The position numbers and the translations under genes are program-made. Below the pieces are notes generated by a model. That model was not told the origin of the DNA. It saw only the letters and a program-made list of their open reading frames with translations, and did not search any database. Below, piece after piece: positions 8,165-17,274 of a DNA stretch of 64,000 bases (its first letter is position 1; each line of letters begins with the position of its first letter). Source of the stretch: VAZQ01 sp035263865. GTDB taxonomy: Bacteria; Pseudomonadota; Alphaproteobacteria; Rhizobiales; Xanthobacteraceae. The stretch covers positions 14,596 to 78,595 of the forward strand of contig DATFQX010000216.1 in NCBI GenBank assembly GCA_035263865.1, read 5' to 3'.

Positions 8165-10198
8165 ATGAACGGCACCAAGAACGATACCGATCCCGCCACT
8201 GAACTTAGGGAGGAGGACGAGGAATCGGTTCTTCCCGAACTCGAAGCCGAGATCGATCTGGCCGCTGCCGCCGGCCCGCTCGCAATGGGCCGCGCGGTGA
8301 TACTCGATCATGCCAAGCTCGCGCCCTCCTCGCCTGGCGTGTATCGCATGATCGATGCCAACGGCGACGTGCTCTATGTCGGCAAGGCGAAAAACATCCG
8401 CAAACGGATCATCGCCTATGCCCGTCCCACCGGCTACGAGCCCCGCATCGAACGCATGATCGCGGCAACGGCCGCGCTCGAATTCGTATCCACAGCGACG
8501 GAGACCGAGGCGCTGCTGCTGGAAGCCAATCTGATCAAGCGGCTGCGCCCGCGTTTCAACGTGCTGCTGCGGGACGACAAATCATTTCCTTATATCCTGA
8601 TCACCGCCGACCACTGGGCGCCGCAAATTCTCAAGCATCGCGGCGCGCGGACCCGCGATGGAAATTATTACGGTCCATTTGCCTCGGTATGGGCGGTCAA
8701 CCGCACAATCACGGCCCTCCAACGCGCCTTTCTGTTGCGCTCGTGCTCGGACCCGTTCTTCGAGAGCCGCACGCGGCCCTGTCTCCTCTACCAGATCAAG
8801 CGTTGCTCCGGCCCGTGCACGCGCGAGATCGATTTTGCCGATTACGGCAAGCTCGTGCGCGAAGCCAACGCCTTCCTCTCGGGCAAGAGCCAAGCCGTGA
8901 AGGATGCGCTGGCAGCGGAGATGGAGAAGGCTTCCACGGCGCTCGAGTTCGAGCGCGCCGCCATCTACCGCGACCGTCTCGCCGCGCTTTCGGCAGTGCA
9001 GTCCCATCAGGGCATCAATCCGCGCGGCGTCGAGGAGGCCGACGTGTTCGCGGTCCATCAGGCCGGCGGGTTCAACTGCGTGGAAGTGTTCTTTTTCCGC
9101 ACCGGGCAGAACTGGGGCAATCGCGCCTATTTTCCTAAGGCTGATCGCTCGCTCGCGCCCGGCGAGGTGTTGGGCGCGTTTCTTGCTCAATTCTACGACG
9201 ACAAGCCTGTTCCGCGCACCATCTTCGTCTCGCACGAGATCGACGAGCGTGCGCTGCTCGCTGAAGCCTTATCCACCAAGAGCGGCCACAAGGTCGAGGT
9301 GAGCGTTCCTCAGCGGGGCGAGAAGAAGGACCTCGTTGATCACGCGCTCGCCAACGCGCGCGAGGCGCTTGCGCGCAAGCTTGCCGAAAGCTCGTCCCAG
9401 CGCAAGCTCCTCGAGGTGCTCGCCGAAACTTTCGGTCTGACCGGACCGCCACGCCGCATCGAGGTCTACGACAATAGCCACATCCAGGGCAGCAACGCGG
9501 TCGGCGCAATGATTGTCGCCGGTGCGGAGGGATTTCAGAAAAACCAGTACCGCAAGTTCAACATTCATACCGCTGACCTCGCGCCCGGCGATGATTTCGC
9601 GATGATGCGGGAGCTCCTGAGCCGCCGCTTTAAGCGCTTGATGAATGAGGCGCCGCGGGCCATGCCCGGTGCGCTGAGCCCGGCAGCGCAGGCGGGCGCG
9701 CCCCTCGATGTCGCAGGCGGCCCGGACGGGGAAAACGAGTCGCCGTGGCCCGACCTTGTCATCATCGACGGCGGCCGGGGTCAGCTCACCGCCGCGCAGG
9801 AAACGCTCACCGGTCTCGGTATCGTCGATGTGCCGCTGGTTGCTGTCGCTAAGGGCGCGGATCGGGACGCGGGCATGGAGACCTTTTTCCTGCCCGGGCG
9901 TGACCCGTTCAAACTCAAGCCGCGCGATCCGGTGCTTTATTTCGTCGAACGGCTGCGCGACGAGGCACATCGCTTTGCGGTCGGCTCGCATCGTATCCGC
10001 CGCCGGCGCGATCTACGCGAAGCGGGGTTACAGGAGATCCCCGGGATCGGCCCGACCCGCAAGCGCGCACTGCTTCACCATTTCGGAACTCTCAAGGCCA
10101 TCGAGCGTGCGGCGCCAGCCGACCTTGCCAAAGTGCCTGGGATCAGCGCAGAGACGGCGCGAAAGATCTATGACTTTTTCCACGAGCGCGCGGGCTAA
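8165..10198 (+). CDS. uvrC: Excinuclease ABC subunit C
   Basis: Endonuclease of UvrABC nucleotide excision repair that makes both incisions around a lesion. 677 residues in the family order: GIY-YIG nuclease (about 55-140; GVY at PGVYRM and YVG at VLYVGKAKN), a Cys-containing linker (CLLYQIKRCSGPC), a UVR domain that contacts UvrB (FERAAIYRDRLAAL, about 265-280), an RNase H-like nuclease (EVYDNSHIQGS about 433, IIDGGRGQL about 532), and a C-terminal helix-hairpin-helix pair (EIPGIGPTRKRAL). The ATG at 8165 is chosen; the open frame extends to 8024 but that part is basic and unlike UvrC. The acidic N-terminal extension (about 20-45) is a common feature of alphaproteobacterial UvrC. Confidence 0.97.
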   Translation: MNGTKNDTDPATELREEDEESVLPELEAEIDLAAAAGPLAMGRAVILDHAKLAPSSPGVYRMIDANGDVLYVGKAKNIRKRIIAYARPTGYEPRIERMIAATAALEFVSTATETEALLLEANLIKRLRPRFNVLLRDDKSFPYILITADHWAPQILKHRGARTRDGNYYGPFASVWAVNRTITALQRAFLLRSCSDPFFESRTRPCLLYQIKRCSGPCTREIDFADYGKLVREANAFLSGKSQAVKDALAAEMEKASTALEFERAAIYRDRLAALSAVQSHQGINPRGVEEADVFAVHQAGGFNCVEVFFFRTGQNWGNRAYFPKADRSLAPGEVLGAFLAQFYDDKPVPRTIFVSHEIDERALLAEALSTKSGHKVEVSVPQRGEKKDLVDHALANAREALARKLAESSSQRKLLEVLAETFGLTGPPRRIEVYDNSHIQGSNAVGAMIVAGAEGFQKNQYRKFNIHTADLAPGDDFAMMRELLSRRFKRLMNEAPRAMPGALSPAAQAGAPLDVAGGPDGENESPWPDLVIIDGGRGQLTAAQETLTGLGIVDVPLVAVAKGADRDAGMETFFLPGRDPFKLKPRDPVLYFVERLRDEAHRFAVGSHRIRRRRDLREAGLQEIPGIGPTRKRALLHHFGTLKAIERAAPADLAKVPGISAETARKIYDFFHERAG

Positions 10199-10384
10199 TG
10201 CTGTAAATGCAACCACTGCTATCGCGCCGGCGGGCGGTGCAGATCCCGAGTTCTCATCATATCTAATGCTGGGAACGGCGACGGGTATGGTTATGCCCAC
10301 TGGCGGAAGCGGTTGGACGAAAGCCGATAGGTGACGCCGGCATTCCCGTTTGACGCGGGGGCAGGAAAGGTATTCCTTCGATCC

Positions 10385-10993
10385 ATGAATTCGGTCAGCT
10401 CGCGCCAAGTTTCGCCGCGGCAGCTCGCGGTACCGAATCTGCTGACCTATGCCCGCATCGCGGCGGTGCCGGCCGTCGTGGCCTGCCTGTATTGGCAGGA
10501 TATTCTGCAGGGGGGGCTGTGGCTGCGCTGGGTCGCCGTTCTCATCTTCATTAGCGCGGGAGTGACCGACGCCCTCGACGGGTATTACGCGCGCAAACGG
10601 GGCGAGCAATCGGCCTTCGGCCGCATGCTCGATCCGATCGCGGACAAGCTCCTGGTGGCGTCCTGTCTATTGATGTTGGCCGCAGATGGCACCATCCGCG
10701 GCTGGTCGCTGTGGGCGGCGATCGTCATTCTCTGTCGCGAGATTTTGGTCTCGGGCCTGCGCGAATATCTTGCCGAGTTGCGGGTTAGCGTGCCGGTCAC
10801 GCAGCTCGCCAAATGGAAGACGACGCTGCAACTCGTCGCCGTAGGTTTCCTCATCGCCGGGGAGGCGGGCGATGCGGTCGTGCCGGTGGTGACGCCGATC
10901 GGGCTCGCGCTTCTCTGGCTTTCGGCTTTACTCACCCTTTACACCGGCTGGGACTATTTCCACGCCGGCGTGCGTCACCTCATCAAGGATTGA
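10385..10993 (+). CDS. pgsA: CDP-diacylglycerol--glycerol-3-phosphate 3-phosphatidyltransferase
   Basis: Inner-membrane enzyme of phospholipid synthesis that makes phosphatidylglycerol phosphate from CDP-diacylglycerol and glycerol-3-phosphate. 202 residues with about five membrane spans and the CDP-alcohol phosphatidyltransferase signature DALDGYYAR...GRMLDPIADK, in which the Asp residues bind the catalytic metals. PNLLTYARI near the N-terminus is also typical. The ATG at 10385 gives the normal length. It sits 187 bp after uvrC and 3 bp before moaD, an order often seen in Rhizobiales. Confidence 0.95.
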   Translation: MNSVSSRQVSPRQLAVPNLLTYARIAAVPAVVACLYWQDILQGGLWLRWVAVLIFISAGVTDALDGYYARKRGEQSAFGRMLDPIADKLLVASCLLMLAADGTIRGWSLWAAIVILCREILVSGLREYLAELRVSVPVTQLAKWKTTLQLVAVGFLIAGEAGDAVVPVVTPIGLALLWLSALLTLYTGWDYFHAGVRHLIKD

Positions 10994-10996
10994 ACG

Positions 10997-11248
10997 TTGA
11001 AGCTTCGCTATTTTGCCTGGGTCCGCGAGCGAATCGGCAAGCCCGAAGAGGAGATCGAGCCGCCGGCGGGCATTGCCACGGTCGCGGACCTCATGGGCTG
11101 GCTTATCCAGCGCGGCGAGGAATACGCCCACGCGTTCGAAAATCCCAAAGTCATCCGCGCGGCGATCGATCGCGCCCATGTCAGGCCCGACGCGGCTATT
11201 TTAGGGGCGCGGGAGATCGCTTTCTTCCCGCCGATGACGGGAGGTTAG
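10997..11248 (+). CDS. moaD: Molybdopterin synthase small subunit MoaD
   Basis: Ubiquitin-fold sulfur carrier, 83 residues, that ends in the required Gly-Gly (PPMTGG). Its C-terminal thiocarboxylate supplies the dithiolene sulfurs that convert precursor Z to molybdopterin, together with MoaE. The start codon is TTG at 10997, only 3 bases after the pgsA stop, which keeps the family N-terminus MKLRYFAWVRE; this suggests translational coupling to pgsA. Followed by moaE after 15 bases. Confidence 0.95.
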   Translation: MKLRYFAWVRERIGKPEEEIEPPAGIATVADLMGWLIQRGEEYAHAFENPKVIRAAIDRAHVRPDAAILGAREIAFFPPMTGG

Positions 11249-11263
11249 CTAACACAAGCCGGA

Positions 11264-11758
11264 ATGCAGATGGCCGCGACCGTCCGACTGCAGCGCGAGC
11301 CGTTCGATGCCGGGTGCGAGGCGGCCAAGCTCCGCCGTGGCCGCGGCGATATCGGCGCCGTGGTCACGTTTACCGGTATATGCCGCCAGGACGAGGCGGG
11401 TGCCCCGCTCGCGGCCATGACGCTCGAGCATTATCCGGGAATGGCCGAGGCCGAGGTTGTACGTCACGTCGAAGCGGCCGAGCGGCGTTGGCCCCTGCTC
11501 GGAGTTACGGTGATCCACCGCTACGGCCGGCTCGAGCCCGGCGAAGACATCGTCCTCGTCGTCACCGCCGCCGCTCACCGTCAGGATGCTTTCGCCGCCG
11601 CCGAATTCCTGATGGACTATCTCAAAACGCGTGCGCCGTTCTGGAAGCAGGTCGAGTTTGCCGGCGGCAGGCGACCGGGCGACAAGGTCTGGGTCGACGC
11701 CAAAGACTCGGACGACGCGCTCGCCGATCGCTGGACGCCGCGCCGCGCGGCAGAGTGA
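11264..11758 (+). CDS. moaE: Molybdopterin synthase catalytic subunit MoaE
   Basis: Large subunit of molybdopterin synthase, which with MoaD transfers two sulfurs to cyclic pyranopterin monophosphate. 164 residues. GAVVTFTGICR, LEHYPGM, VIHRYGRLEPGE and the catalytic-Lys block YLKTRAPFWKQ are all present. The start is ATG at 11264 or the ATG two codons later. It ends 1 bp from the convergent ilvE stop, so the two transcripts must meet here. Confidence 0.95.
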   Translation: MQMAATVRLQREPFDAGCEAAKLRRGRGDIGAVVTFTGICRQDEAGAPLAAMTLEHYPGMAEAEVVRHVEAAERRWPLLGVTVIHRYGRLEPGEDIVLVVTAAAHRQDAFAAAEFLMDYLKTRAPFWKQVEFAGGRRPGDKVWVDAKDSDDALADRWTPRRAAE

Positions 11759-11759
11759 T

Positions 11760-12653
11760 CTAAGCCGCCTTCTTCCTGCCCTTGGGCTGCACCTCGGCCG
11801 TGTAGTCGGCCATGAGCTGCTCGGTGATGGCGGTGGGCGTAAACTTCCACTGCGCGATCTCCGATACAGCCGTGACCTCAGCGGCGCTGCCGGTGATGAA
11901 GCACTCCGAGAACTGGGTGAGCTCATCGGGCATGATGCGACGCTCGATCACCTCGATGCCCCGCTTCTTCGCAAGCTCGATGGCCGTGCGACGGGTGATA
12001 CCATCGAGGAAGCAATCGGCGATCGGCGTGTGAATCTTGCCGTCCCTGATGAACAAAATGTTGGCGCCGGTGCATTCCGCGACGCGGCCTTGCCAGTCCA
12101 GCATCATGGCATCCGCATATCCTTTGCGCTCGGCGATATGCTTGGAAATGGTGCAGATCATGTAGAGGCCGGAGGCCTTCGCGAGCGCGGGCGCGGTTTT
12201 CGGGTCGGGCCTGCGGTAATCCGCGAGATCGAGCCTGATGCCCTTCAAGCGCTGCACGGGGTCGAAATAGCTCGGCCATTGCCAGGTCGCGATGGCGAGA
12301 TGGATCTTATTGTTCTGAGCCGAAACGCCCATCATCTCCGAGCCTCGCCATGACACGGGCCGTACATAGGCGTCGGTTTGCCCATTTTTTTCGAGCACTA
12401 GGCGCTTGGCCGCATCGATCTCGGCGATCGTGTAGGGGATGTCGAAGTCGAGCAGCTCGGCTGACCGCTTCAGCCGCTCCGAATGTTCCGTGCACTTGAA
12501 AATTTCGCCGCCATAGGCGCGCTCCCCCTCGAACACGGAGCTGGCGTAATGCAGACCATGGGACAGCACATGCAGCGTGGCCTCGCCCCACGGCACGAGC
12601 TTGCCGTCATACCAGATCACCCCCTCAAGGCGGTCATAAGGTTTCTCTGCCAT
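11760..12653 (-). CDS. ilvE: Branched-chain amino acid aminotransferase
   Basis: Class IV pyridoxal-phosphate transaminase of the last step in Leu, Ile and Val synthesis, 297 residues. The Schiff-base residue is Lys159 in ALAKASGLY; YADAMMLDWQGRVAECTGANI is the conserved segment after it, and EGERAYGG and YVRPVSWRG shape the substrate pocket. The start ATG at 12653 follows a leader of about 130 bases with a good promoter at 12793-12821. The C-terminal tail is Lys-rich (KGRKKAA). Convergent with moaE and divergent from a MarR regulator that shares the upstream region. Confidence 0.95.
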   Translation of the reverse strand: MAEKPYDRLEGVIWYDGKLVPWGEATLHVLSHGLHYASSVFEGERAYGGEIFKCTEHSERLKRSAELLDFDIPYTIAEIDAAKRLVLEKNGQTDAYVRPVSWRGSEMMGVSAQNNKIHLAIATWQWPSYFDPVQRLKGIRLDLADYRRPDPKTAPALAKASGLYMICTISKHIAERKGYADAMMLDWQGRVAECTGANILFIRDGKIHTPIADCFLDGITRRTAIELAKKRGIEVIERRIMPDELTQFSECFITGSAAEVTAVSEIAQWKFTPTAITEQLMADYTAEVQPKGRKKAA

Positions 12654-12792
12654 GTGATTCCGTCCTTATACTTTTGCGTCGCGGGGCGACACCCGGTATG
12701 TTTTGCTCCGACCATGAGAGCGCGCGCGGGCCGCGGGTGCAATCGGTTCGGAGCGGCGCCGCGGGTACGATCGTTTCGTAGCAGCCGCCTCT

Positions 12793-12821
12793 TGGATAAC
12801 AATCTGTCCGAAATATGTCAA
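12793..12821 (-). promoter_or_regulatory. Predicted promoter of ilvE
   Basis: Minus-strand -35 TTGACA (12816-12821), a 17-base spacer and -10 TATCCA (12793-12798). The -35 is a perfect consensus and the -10 matches at three of six positions. It ends one base before the MarR start codon, so a MarR dimer bound here could control both directions. Prediction from sequence only. Confidence 0.45.
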
Positions 12822-12822
12822 T

Positions 12823-13368
12823 ATGGCTGACCTAACTGTTCCAGTCGCAGCCGACCGGGCCTTGTCGAGCGCGGAAGGGGTGCCTCGCGCGCAGGAACCT
12901 ATCTGGGACATCATTGAGCTACTGTTTTTCGCCTATCGGGATTTCACCGGCGACCCCGACGACGTGCTGGCGAAGTTGGGTTTTGGCCGTGCGCACCACC
13001 GGGTGCTGCATTTCGTCAACCGTAATCCCGGTATGAAGGTTGCGGACCTGCTCGACATCCTGAAAATCACCAAACAGTCGCTCGGCCGGGTGCTCAAACA
13101 GCTCATCGACCAGGGCTATATCGTGCAAAAGGAGGGGGTGAATGATCGGCGCCAGCGCCTGCTCTACGTCACGACGAAAGGGGAGGGCTTGGCAATGAAG
13201 CTCGCGGGCCTGCAAACCGCCCGCATCGCGCGTGCTCTCTCCGAGATGGGGCCCGACGCCCACGATACCGCCCGCCGATTTCTGACTGCGATGCTCAATA
13301 CCGAGCACCGCGACACCGTGCTGCGTTTCATCGCCCGCGCTGACCGCGCGCGGCGGGCGCGTGGCTGA
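12823..13368 (+). CDS. MarR family transcriptional regulator
   Basis: Winged-helix DNA-binding protein, 181 residues. The recognition-helix region is MKVADLLDILKITKQSLGRVLKQL, followed by the wing KEGVNDRRQRLLYVT with the DxR signature of MarR proteins. N- and C-terminal helices form the dimer. The position directly before a response regulator (12-bp gap) and divergent from ilvE suggests it is co-transcribed with the two-component genes and acts on the shared upstream region. The ligand is unknown. Confidence 0.9.
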   Translation: MADLTVPVAADRALSSAEGVPRAQEPIWDIIELLFFAYRDFTGDPDDVLAKLGFGRAHHRVLHFVNRNPGMKVADLLDILKITKQSLGRVLKQLIDQGYIVQKEGVNDRRQRLLYVTTKGEGLAMKLAGLQTARIARALSEMGPDAHDTARRFLTAMLNTEHRDTVLRFIARADRARRARG

Positions 13369-13380
13369 GCCGAGGCAGCC

Positions 13381-14097
13381 ATGCGCGGCGTGAGCACGGC
13401 ATCGGCGGCTCTTCCCGACGACGCTCCACATTTGCTGGTAGTAGACGACGACCGCCGCATCCGTAATCTGCTCTCGCGTTTCTTGTTCGGCGAAGGTTAC
13501 CGCGTCACCACTGCGGAAACGGCCGCGGACGCGCGCGCCAAACTTGGCGGCCTGCGGTTCGACCTTTTGATCCTCGATGTCATGATGCCCGGAGAGACCG
13601 GCTTCGATCTCGCGCGCGACCTGCGCGCGTCCTCGAGCGTGCCGATCATCATGCTCACCGCTCGCGACGAAGCGCACAGCCGGATCGAGGGCTTGACCAT
13701 CGGCGCCGACGACTATGTGAGCAAGCCATTTGAGCCGAGAGAGCTCTCGCTGCGCATTGCCGGTATTTTACGGCGTACCCGCCCGGCGGCGGCTCCGGTA
13801 CCAGAATCGGTCCGCTTCGGTGAATTCCGGTTCCACCTGGTCCGCGGCGAGCTCAAGCGCGGTGAGAAGGTCGTGCGGATCACCGATCGCGAGCGCGAAA
13901 TGCTGCGCCTGCTCGCAGCAACGCCCGGTGAGACAGTCGCGCGGCAAACGCTCGCCGGCAATGACGGCGCAATCGGTGAGCGCGCCGTTGACGTGCAGGT
14001 CAATCGCTTGCGCCGCAAGATCGAGCAGGATCCGGCCAATCCGCTTCTGGTGCAGACGGTGCGCGGCATCGGATATCGCCTGGTAACGTCGCCATGA
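13381..14097 (+). CDS. OmpR-family response regulator
   Basis: Two-domain regulator of 238 residues. The receiver domain (about 17-125) has the acidic triad VDDD (21-24), the phospho-acceptor Asp66 in LILDVMMPGETG, Thr93 and Lys115 in YVSKPF. The C-terminal winged helix (about 140-236) has ITDREREMLRLL, VDVQVNRLRRKIE and TVRGIGYRL, as in OmpR. The ATG at 13381 gives a short unstructured N-terminal extension. It overlaps the kinase gene by 4 bases (ATGA), so the pair is coupled. Confidence 0.95.
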   Translation: MRGVSTASAALPDDAPHLLVVDDDRRIRNLLSRFLFGEGYRVTTAETAADARAKLGGLRFDLLILDVMMPGETGFDLARDLRASSSVPIIMLTARDEAHSRIEGLTIGADDYVSKPFEPRELSLRIAGILRRTRPAAAPVPESVRFGEFRFHLVRGELKRGEKVVRITDREREMLRLLAATPGETVARQTLAGNDGAIGERAVDVQVNRLRRKIEQDPANPLLVQTVRGIGYRLVTSP

Positions 14098-15497
14098 CCA
14101 CGCTCGATGTTGGCATAGCCGCGCTGCGCTCGAGCCTGAGCGCGCTACGCTCGGCCGCGAACCGCGGTTACGAGCTTTACGACCGTAGCAGCGCCACGCT
14201 GAAAGGGGTCATGCCAAAGGGCCTTTACGCGCGCGCGTTGTTGATCATCATCGCGCCCATGGTGGTGCTGCAATCGGTCGTCGCCTTCATGTTCATGGAG
14301 AGGCACTACAACGCGGTCACGCAGCGGCTCTCCGCCGGCGTGGTGCAGGACATCGCCACGTTGATCGAGATCGACAAGGCGCTTCCCCAGGACCATGCGC
14401 TGGTGCGGCGTATCGCGCAAGACAAGCTCGGTCTGGTGGTCGACTTTCTGCCGGTGACCGAGTTGCCGCCTCCGGGGCCCAAGCCGTTCTTCTCGCTCGT
14501 TGATCAGGCATTGTCTGACGAGGTCAGAAAGCAGATCGGTCGGCCGTTCTGGATCGATACGGTCGGTCGGTCGGCTCTGCTCGAAATACGTGTCAAGCTC
14601 GACAATGCGGTGATGCGTGTCTTCGCACCCCGTCGCGCCGCTTATGTCTCGAACTCGCACATTTTTCTGGCGTGGATGGTCGGCACCTCACTGGTGCTGA
14701 TTACCGTGGCGGTGCTGTTCCTGCGCAACCAGATCAGACCGATTCTGCGATTGGCGGACGCGGCTGAAAGCTTCGGCAAGGGGCGCGAAGTGCCCGACTT
14801 TCGCCCGCGCGGCGCGCGCGAGGTTCGACGCGCTGCGGTTGCGTTCATCGAGATGAAGCGTCGCATCGAGCGCGCGCTGGAACAGCGCACCGCGATGTTG
14901 GCGGGAGTTTCGCACGACCTGCGCACCATCCTCACGCGTTTCAAGCTCGAGCTTGCCCTTATCGGCGAGAGCCCCGAAGTCGAGGCGATGAAGAAGGATG
15001 TGGACGAGATGGGCCGCATGCTGGAAGCTTATCTCGCGTTCGCGCGCGGGGATTCGGGCGAGCAGTCGGCGCCAACCGACATGGGGGCCTTCCTCGAAGA
15101 ACTCAAGACCGACGCCGAGCGCAACGGTCACAAGTCGAGTGTGTACTTCCGCGGCCATCCGATCGTTACCGTGCGGCCCGCTGCGTTCAAGCGCTGCCTT
15201 GGCAACCTCGTGGCGAACGCCGCGCGGCATGCGCCGTCGATCTCGATTACGGGACATCGCGACCACCGCTGGCTCACGGTAACCGTGGACGACGACGGCC
15301 CGGGCATTGCGCCGCATCTGCGCGAGGAGGTGTTCAAGCCGTTCTTGCGGCTCGACGATGCGCGCAACCAGGACGAAGGCGGCACCGGGCTGGGGCTTGC
15401 CATCGCGCGCGACATCGCCCGCTCCCACGGCGGGGACATCACGTTATCGGACAGTCCGCTCGGAGGATTGCGCGCGACGGTGCGAGTGCCGGTTTAG
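14094..15497 (+). CDS. EnvZ-like sensor histidine kinase
   Basis: Inner-membrane kinase of 467 residues partnered with the preceding regulator. TM1 is about 47-67, a periplasmic sensor of about 120 residues follows, TM2 is about 189-210, then HAMP, a dimerisation helix with phospho-acceptor His274 (AGVSHDLRTILTRF) and an HATPase domain with N-box NLVANAARHAP, DDDGPGIAP and GTGLGLAIARDI. The layout matches EnvZ. Odd: the Pro that normally follows SHDLRT is Ile here. Its stop overlaps the convergent TetR gene stop by 2 bases. Confidence 0.94.
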   Translation: MTTLDVGIAALRSSLSALRSAANRGYELYDRSSATLKGVMPKGLYARALLIIIAPMVVLQSVVAFMFMERHYNAVTQRLSAGVVQDIATLIEIDKALPQDHALVRRIAQDKLGLVVDFLPVTELPPPGPKPFFSLVDQALSDEVRKQIGRPFWIDTVGRSALLEIRVKLDNAVMRVFAPRRAAYVSNSHIFLAWMVGTSLVLITVAVLFLRNQIRPILRLADAAESFGKGREVPDFRPRGAREVRRAAVAFIEMKRRIERALEQRTAMLAGVSHDLRTILTRFKLELALIGESPEVEAMKKDVDEMGRMLEAYLAFARGDSGEQSAPTDMGAFLEELKTDAERNGHKSSVYFRGHPIVTVRPAAFKRCLGNLVANAARHAPSISITGHRDHRWLTVTVDDDGPGIAPHLREEVFKPFLRLDDARNQDEGGTGLGLAIARDIARSHGGDITLSDSPLGGLRATVRVPV

Positions 15498-16177
15498 GCC
15501 GCGACCCCCTCGCCTCTTTCGCGCCGCTGCCGCGGGCGGCAAACGGAGGCGGGAATCCGGAGGAGATCATCAAGCAAGCCCGACCAGCGCTGTCCGCGTG
15601 CGAGCGCACGGTCGAGCGCCGCCATGGTGCGGGCAAGCCCACGATCCTGGTCGTCGATCCAGGTCCGCAGAACCGATGCGAACAGCAGCGCAAGCCCTTG
15701 GGCACGCAGCATGCCGCGCGGGCCGGCGGCAGCGATGTCGGCCGCGGTCAGCATCCATTGCTGCGAGCGCACGGAAAGCGAGTTGAGGGCGAAGGCCAGT
15801 GCTGGATTGCGGCTGGCCGAGCGCACCAGCGAGCGTACGGCGGCTTTATGCGGCGCGAGCAATTCGAGGCGGCGCATCAGCACGTCGAATAGTCGCTCTC
15901 GCGGCGGTTCATCCGCTAGATCCGCATCGCCGCCGGCAAGCACCGCGCGGTCGGTCTCTCGCATTTGCGCGGCGAGGATGGCGAGCGTCGAAGCGAATGT
16001 GCCGCGCAGCTCGGAGAGCGATACGTGTGCTGATTTGGCGATCTCAGCAAAGCCGATGCGCTCGAAAGGCTTTTCCGCCAGCAGTGCCATGAAAGCATCG
16101 ATGATCCGCTCGCGCTCGGATTTGCTGCTGCGCGATGCGGGACGGGCAGCTGACTTGCGCGAAGTTTTGCGAGCCAT
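15494..16177 (-). CDS. TetR family transcriptional regulator
   Basis: 227 residues. The N-terminal helix-turn-helix reads RERIIDAFMALLAEKPFERI, then GFAEIAKSAHVSLSELRGTF, a typical TetR fold though with LRGTF where most members have FYxHF. The C-terminal ligand domain is helical and Ala/Leu-rich (SVRSQQWMLTAADI) and resembles the domain of a regulator usually found beside proC in Rhizobiales. The ATG at 16177 (MARKTSRK) is preferred to the upstream ATG at 16210. A basic N-terminal tail precedes the HTH. The effector is unknown. Confidence 0.85.
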   Translation of the reverse strand: MARKTSRKSAARPASRSSKSERERIIDAFMALLAEKPFERIGFAEIAKSAHVSLSELRGTFASTLAILAAQMRETDRAVLAGGDADLADEPPRERLFDVLMRRLELLAPHKAAVRSLVRSASRNPALAFALNSLSVRSQQWMLTAADIAAAGPRGMLRAQGLALLFASVLRTWIDDQDRGLARTMAALDRALARGQRWSGLLDDLLRIPASVCRPRQRRERGEGVAA

Positions 16178-16324
16178 GGCCGAACTCCTGAGCGGTTTCG
16201 TGAAATCCAATCTAGGTCGGCATGCCCTGGCATTCCAGGGCTGTAGCCCTTTTCTTCGGCGCCGTGCTGCACGAGACGCCGGCAGACGAATGACATTGGT
16301 TCAACGAAGCGCCGAGCGAATGGT

Positions 16325-17185
16325 TCACCCAGCGAGATCCCGCGAGCGCTTGGTCGCGGCGGCGATGGCCGCAGTCATCAGGCGTTCGAGGCCGTCCTGT
16401 GCCATCAGGACTTCCAGCGCGGCCGCGGTGGTGCCTCCAGGCGAGGTGACGTTCTGCCGCAAACTTGCGGCATCGAGAGCTGAGCGATTGAGGAGTTCGC
16501 CGGCGCCGCTAACGGTGGCGCGCGCGAGCGTAGCGGCAAGCCGCGGCGGCAGACCGGCGGCGGCGCCGGCGCGCGCCATGGCCTCGGCGAGCAGGAACAC
16601 GTAGGCCGGTCCCGAGCCGGAAAGCGCGGTGACCGCGTCCATGAGCGCCTCGTCCGAGATCCATTCGACCGCGCCGACTGCTGACAGCAACGCATCGACG
16701 AGCGCGCGCTGCTCGGGCGACACGCGCGCGGTTGCGACCGCGACTGTTATGCCGCGGCCGATCGCGGCCGGAGTGTTCGGCATGGCCCGAACGAGCGCGG
16801 CGCCCGGCAAGTTGTCTGCGAGGAACCGCAATGTCCGCCCCGCCATGATCGACAGGACCACGGTCGTGGCGGCTACGAACGGCGCCAGGGAGGCCAACAC
16901 CTCAGGGGCGATCTGCGGCTTGACCGCCACCACCGCGGCGGCGGTGTCGCCGACCGAATCGCGGGGCGGATTGAGGCGCAGACCGCGCTCGGTGAGCGCC
17001 TCGATGTCCAGGCTGGGTTGCGGTTCGAGCACCACGACTTTGGCAGGAGAAAGCCCGAGTGCCATCCAGCCTTGCAGCAGGGCACCCCCCATCTTACCGG
17101 CGCCGGCGAGCAAGATGATCTTCGATAGGTCGGCTAGCGGGTGCACCATCGTCTGCGGATTCGCTGCTGAGCTCATGATCTGCAC
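16325..17185 (-). CDS. proC: Pyrroline-5-carboxylate reductase
   Basis: Last step of proline synthesis, reducing P5C with NAD(P)H. 286 residues. The Rossmann motif is LLAGAGKMGGALLQGW (about 26-41), AVKPQ is the conserved dinucleotide-side motif, VRAMPNTPAAIGRG is the substrate region, and the signature ALSGSGPAYVFLLAEAM...NVTSPGGTTAAALEVL ends the protein. The ATG at 17185 is likely; another in-frame Met 12 residues later is possible. Neighbours (TetR regulator downstream, YbjN protein upstream) match the usual Rhizobiales order. Confidence 0.95.
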   Translation of the reverse strand: MQIMSSAANPQTMVHPLADLSKIILLAGAGKMGGALLQGWMALGLSPAKVVVLEPQPSLDIEALTERGLRLNPPRDSVGDTAAAVVAVKPQIAPEVLASLAPFVAATTVVLSIMAGRTLRFLADNLPGAALVRAMPNTPAAIGRGITVAVATARVSPEQRALVDALLSAVGAVEWISDEALMDAVTALSGSGPAYVFLLAEAMARAGAAAGLPPRLAATLARATVSGAGELLNRSALDAASLRQNVTSPGGTTAAALEVLMAQDGLERLMTAAIAAATKRSRDLAG

Positions 17186-17274
17186 TCTTAGCCGCGTGGT
17201 CCAGGCTGATCCGGGTTCCGCGTGTCAATTGTTGCGCGGGTCACGCCCGCGCAGACGTGAGCAGGTCGCCGAGC

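Noticed and set aside
12791..12819. CTTGGA-N17-TATGTC as promoter of the MarR gene
   Set aside because: Transcription would begin inside the coding region, after the ATG; the reverse-strand ilvE promoter explains the sequence better.
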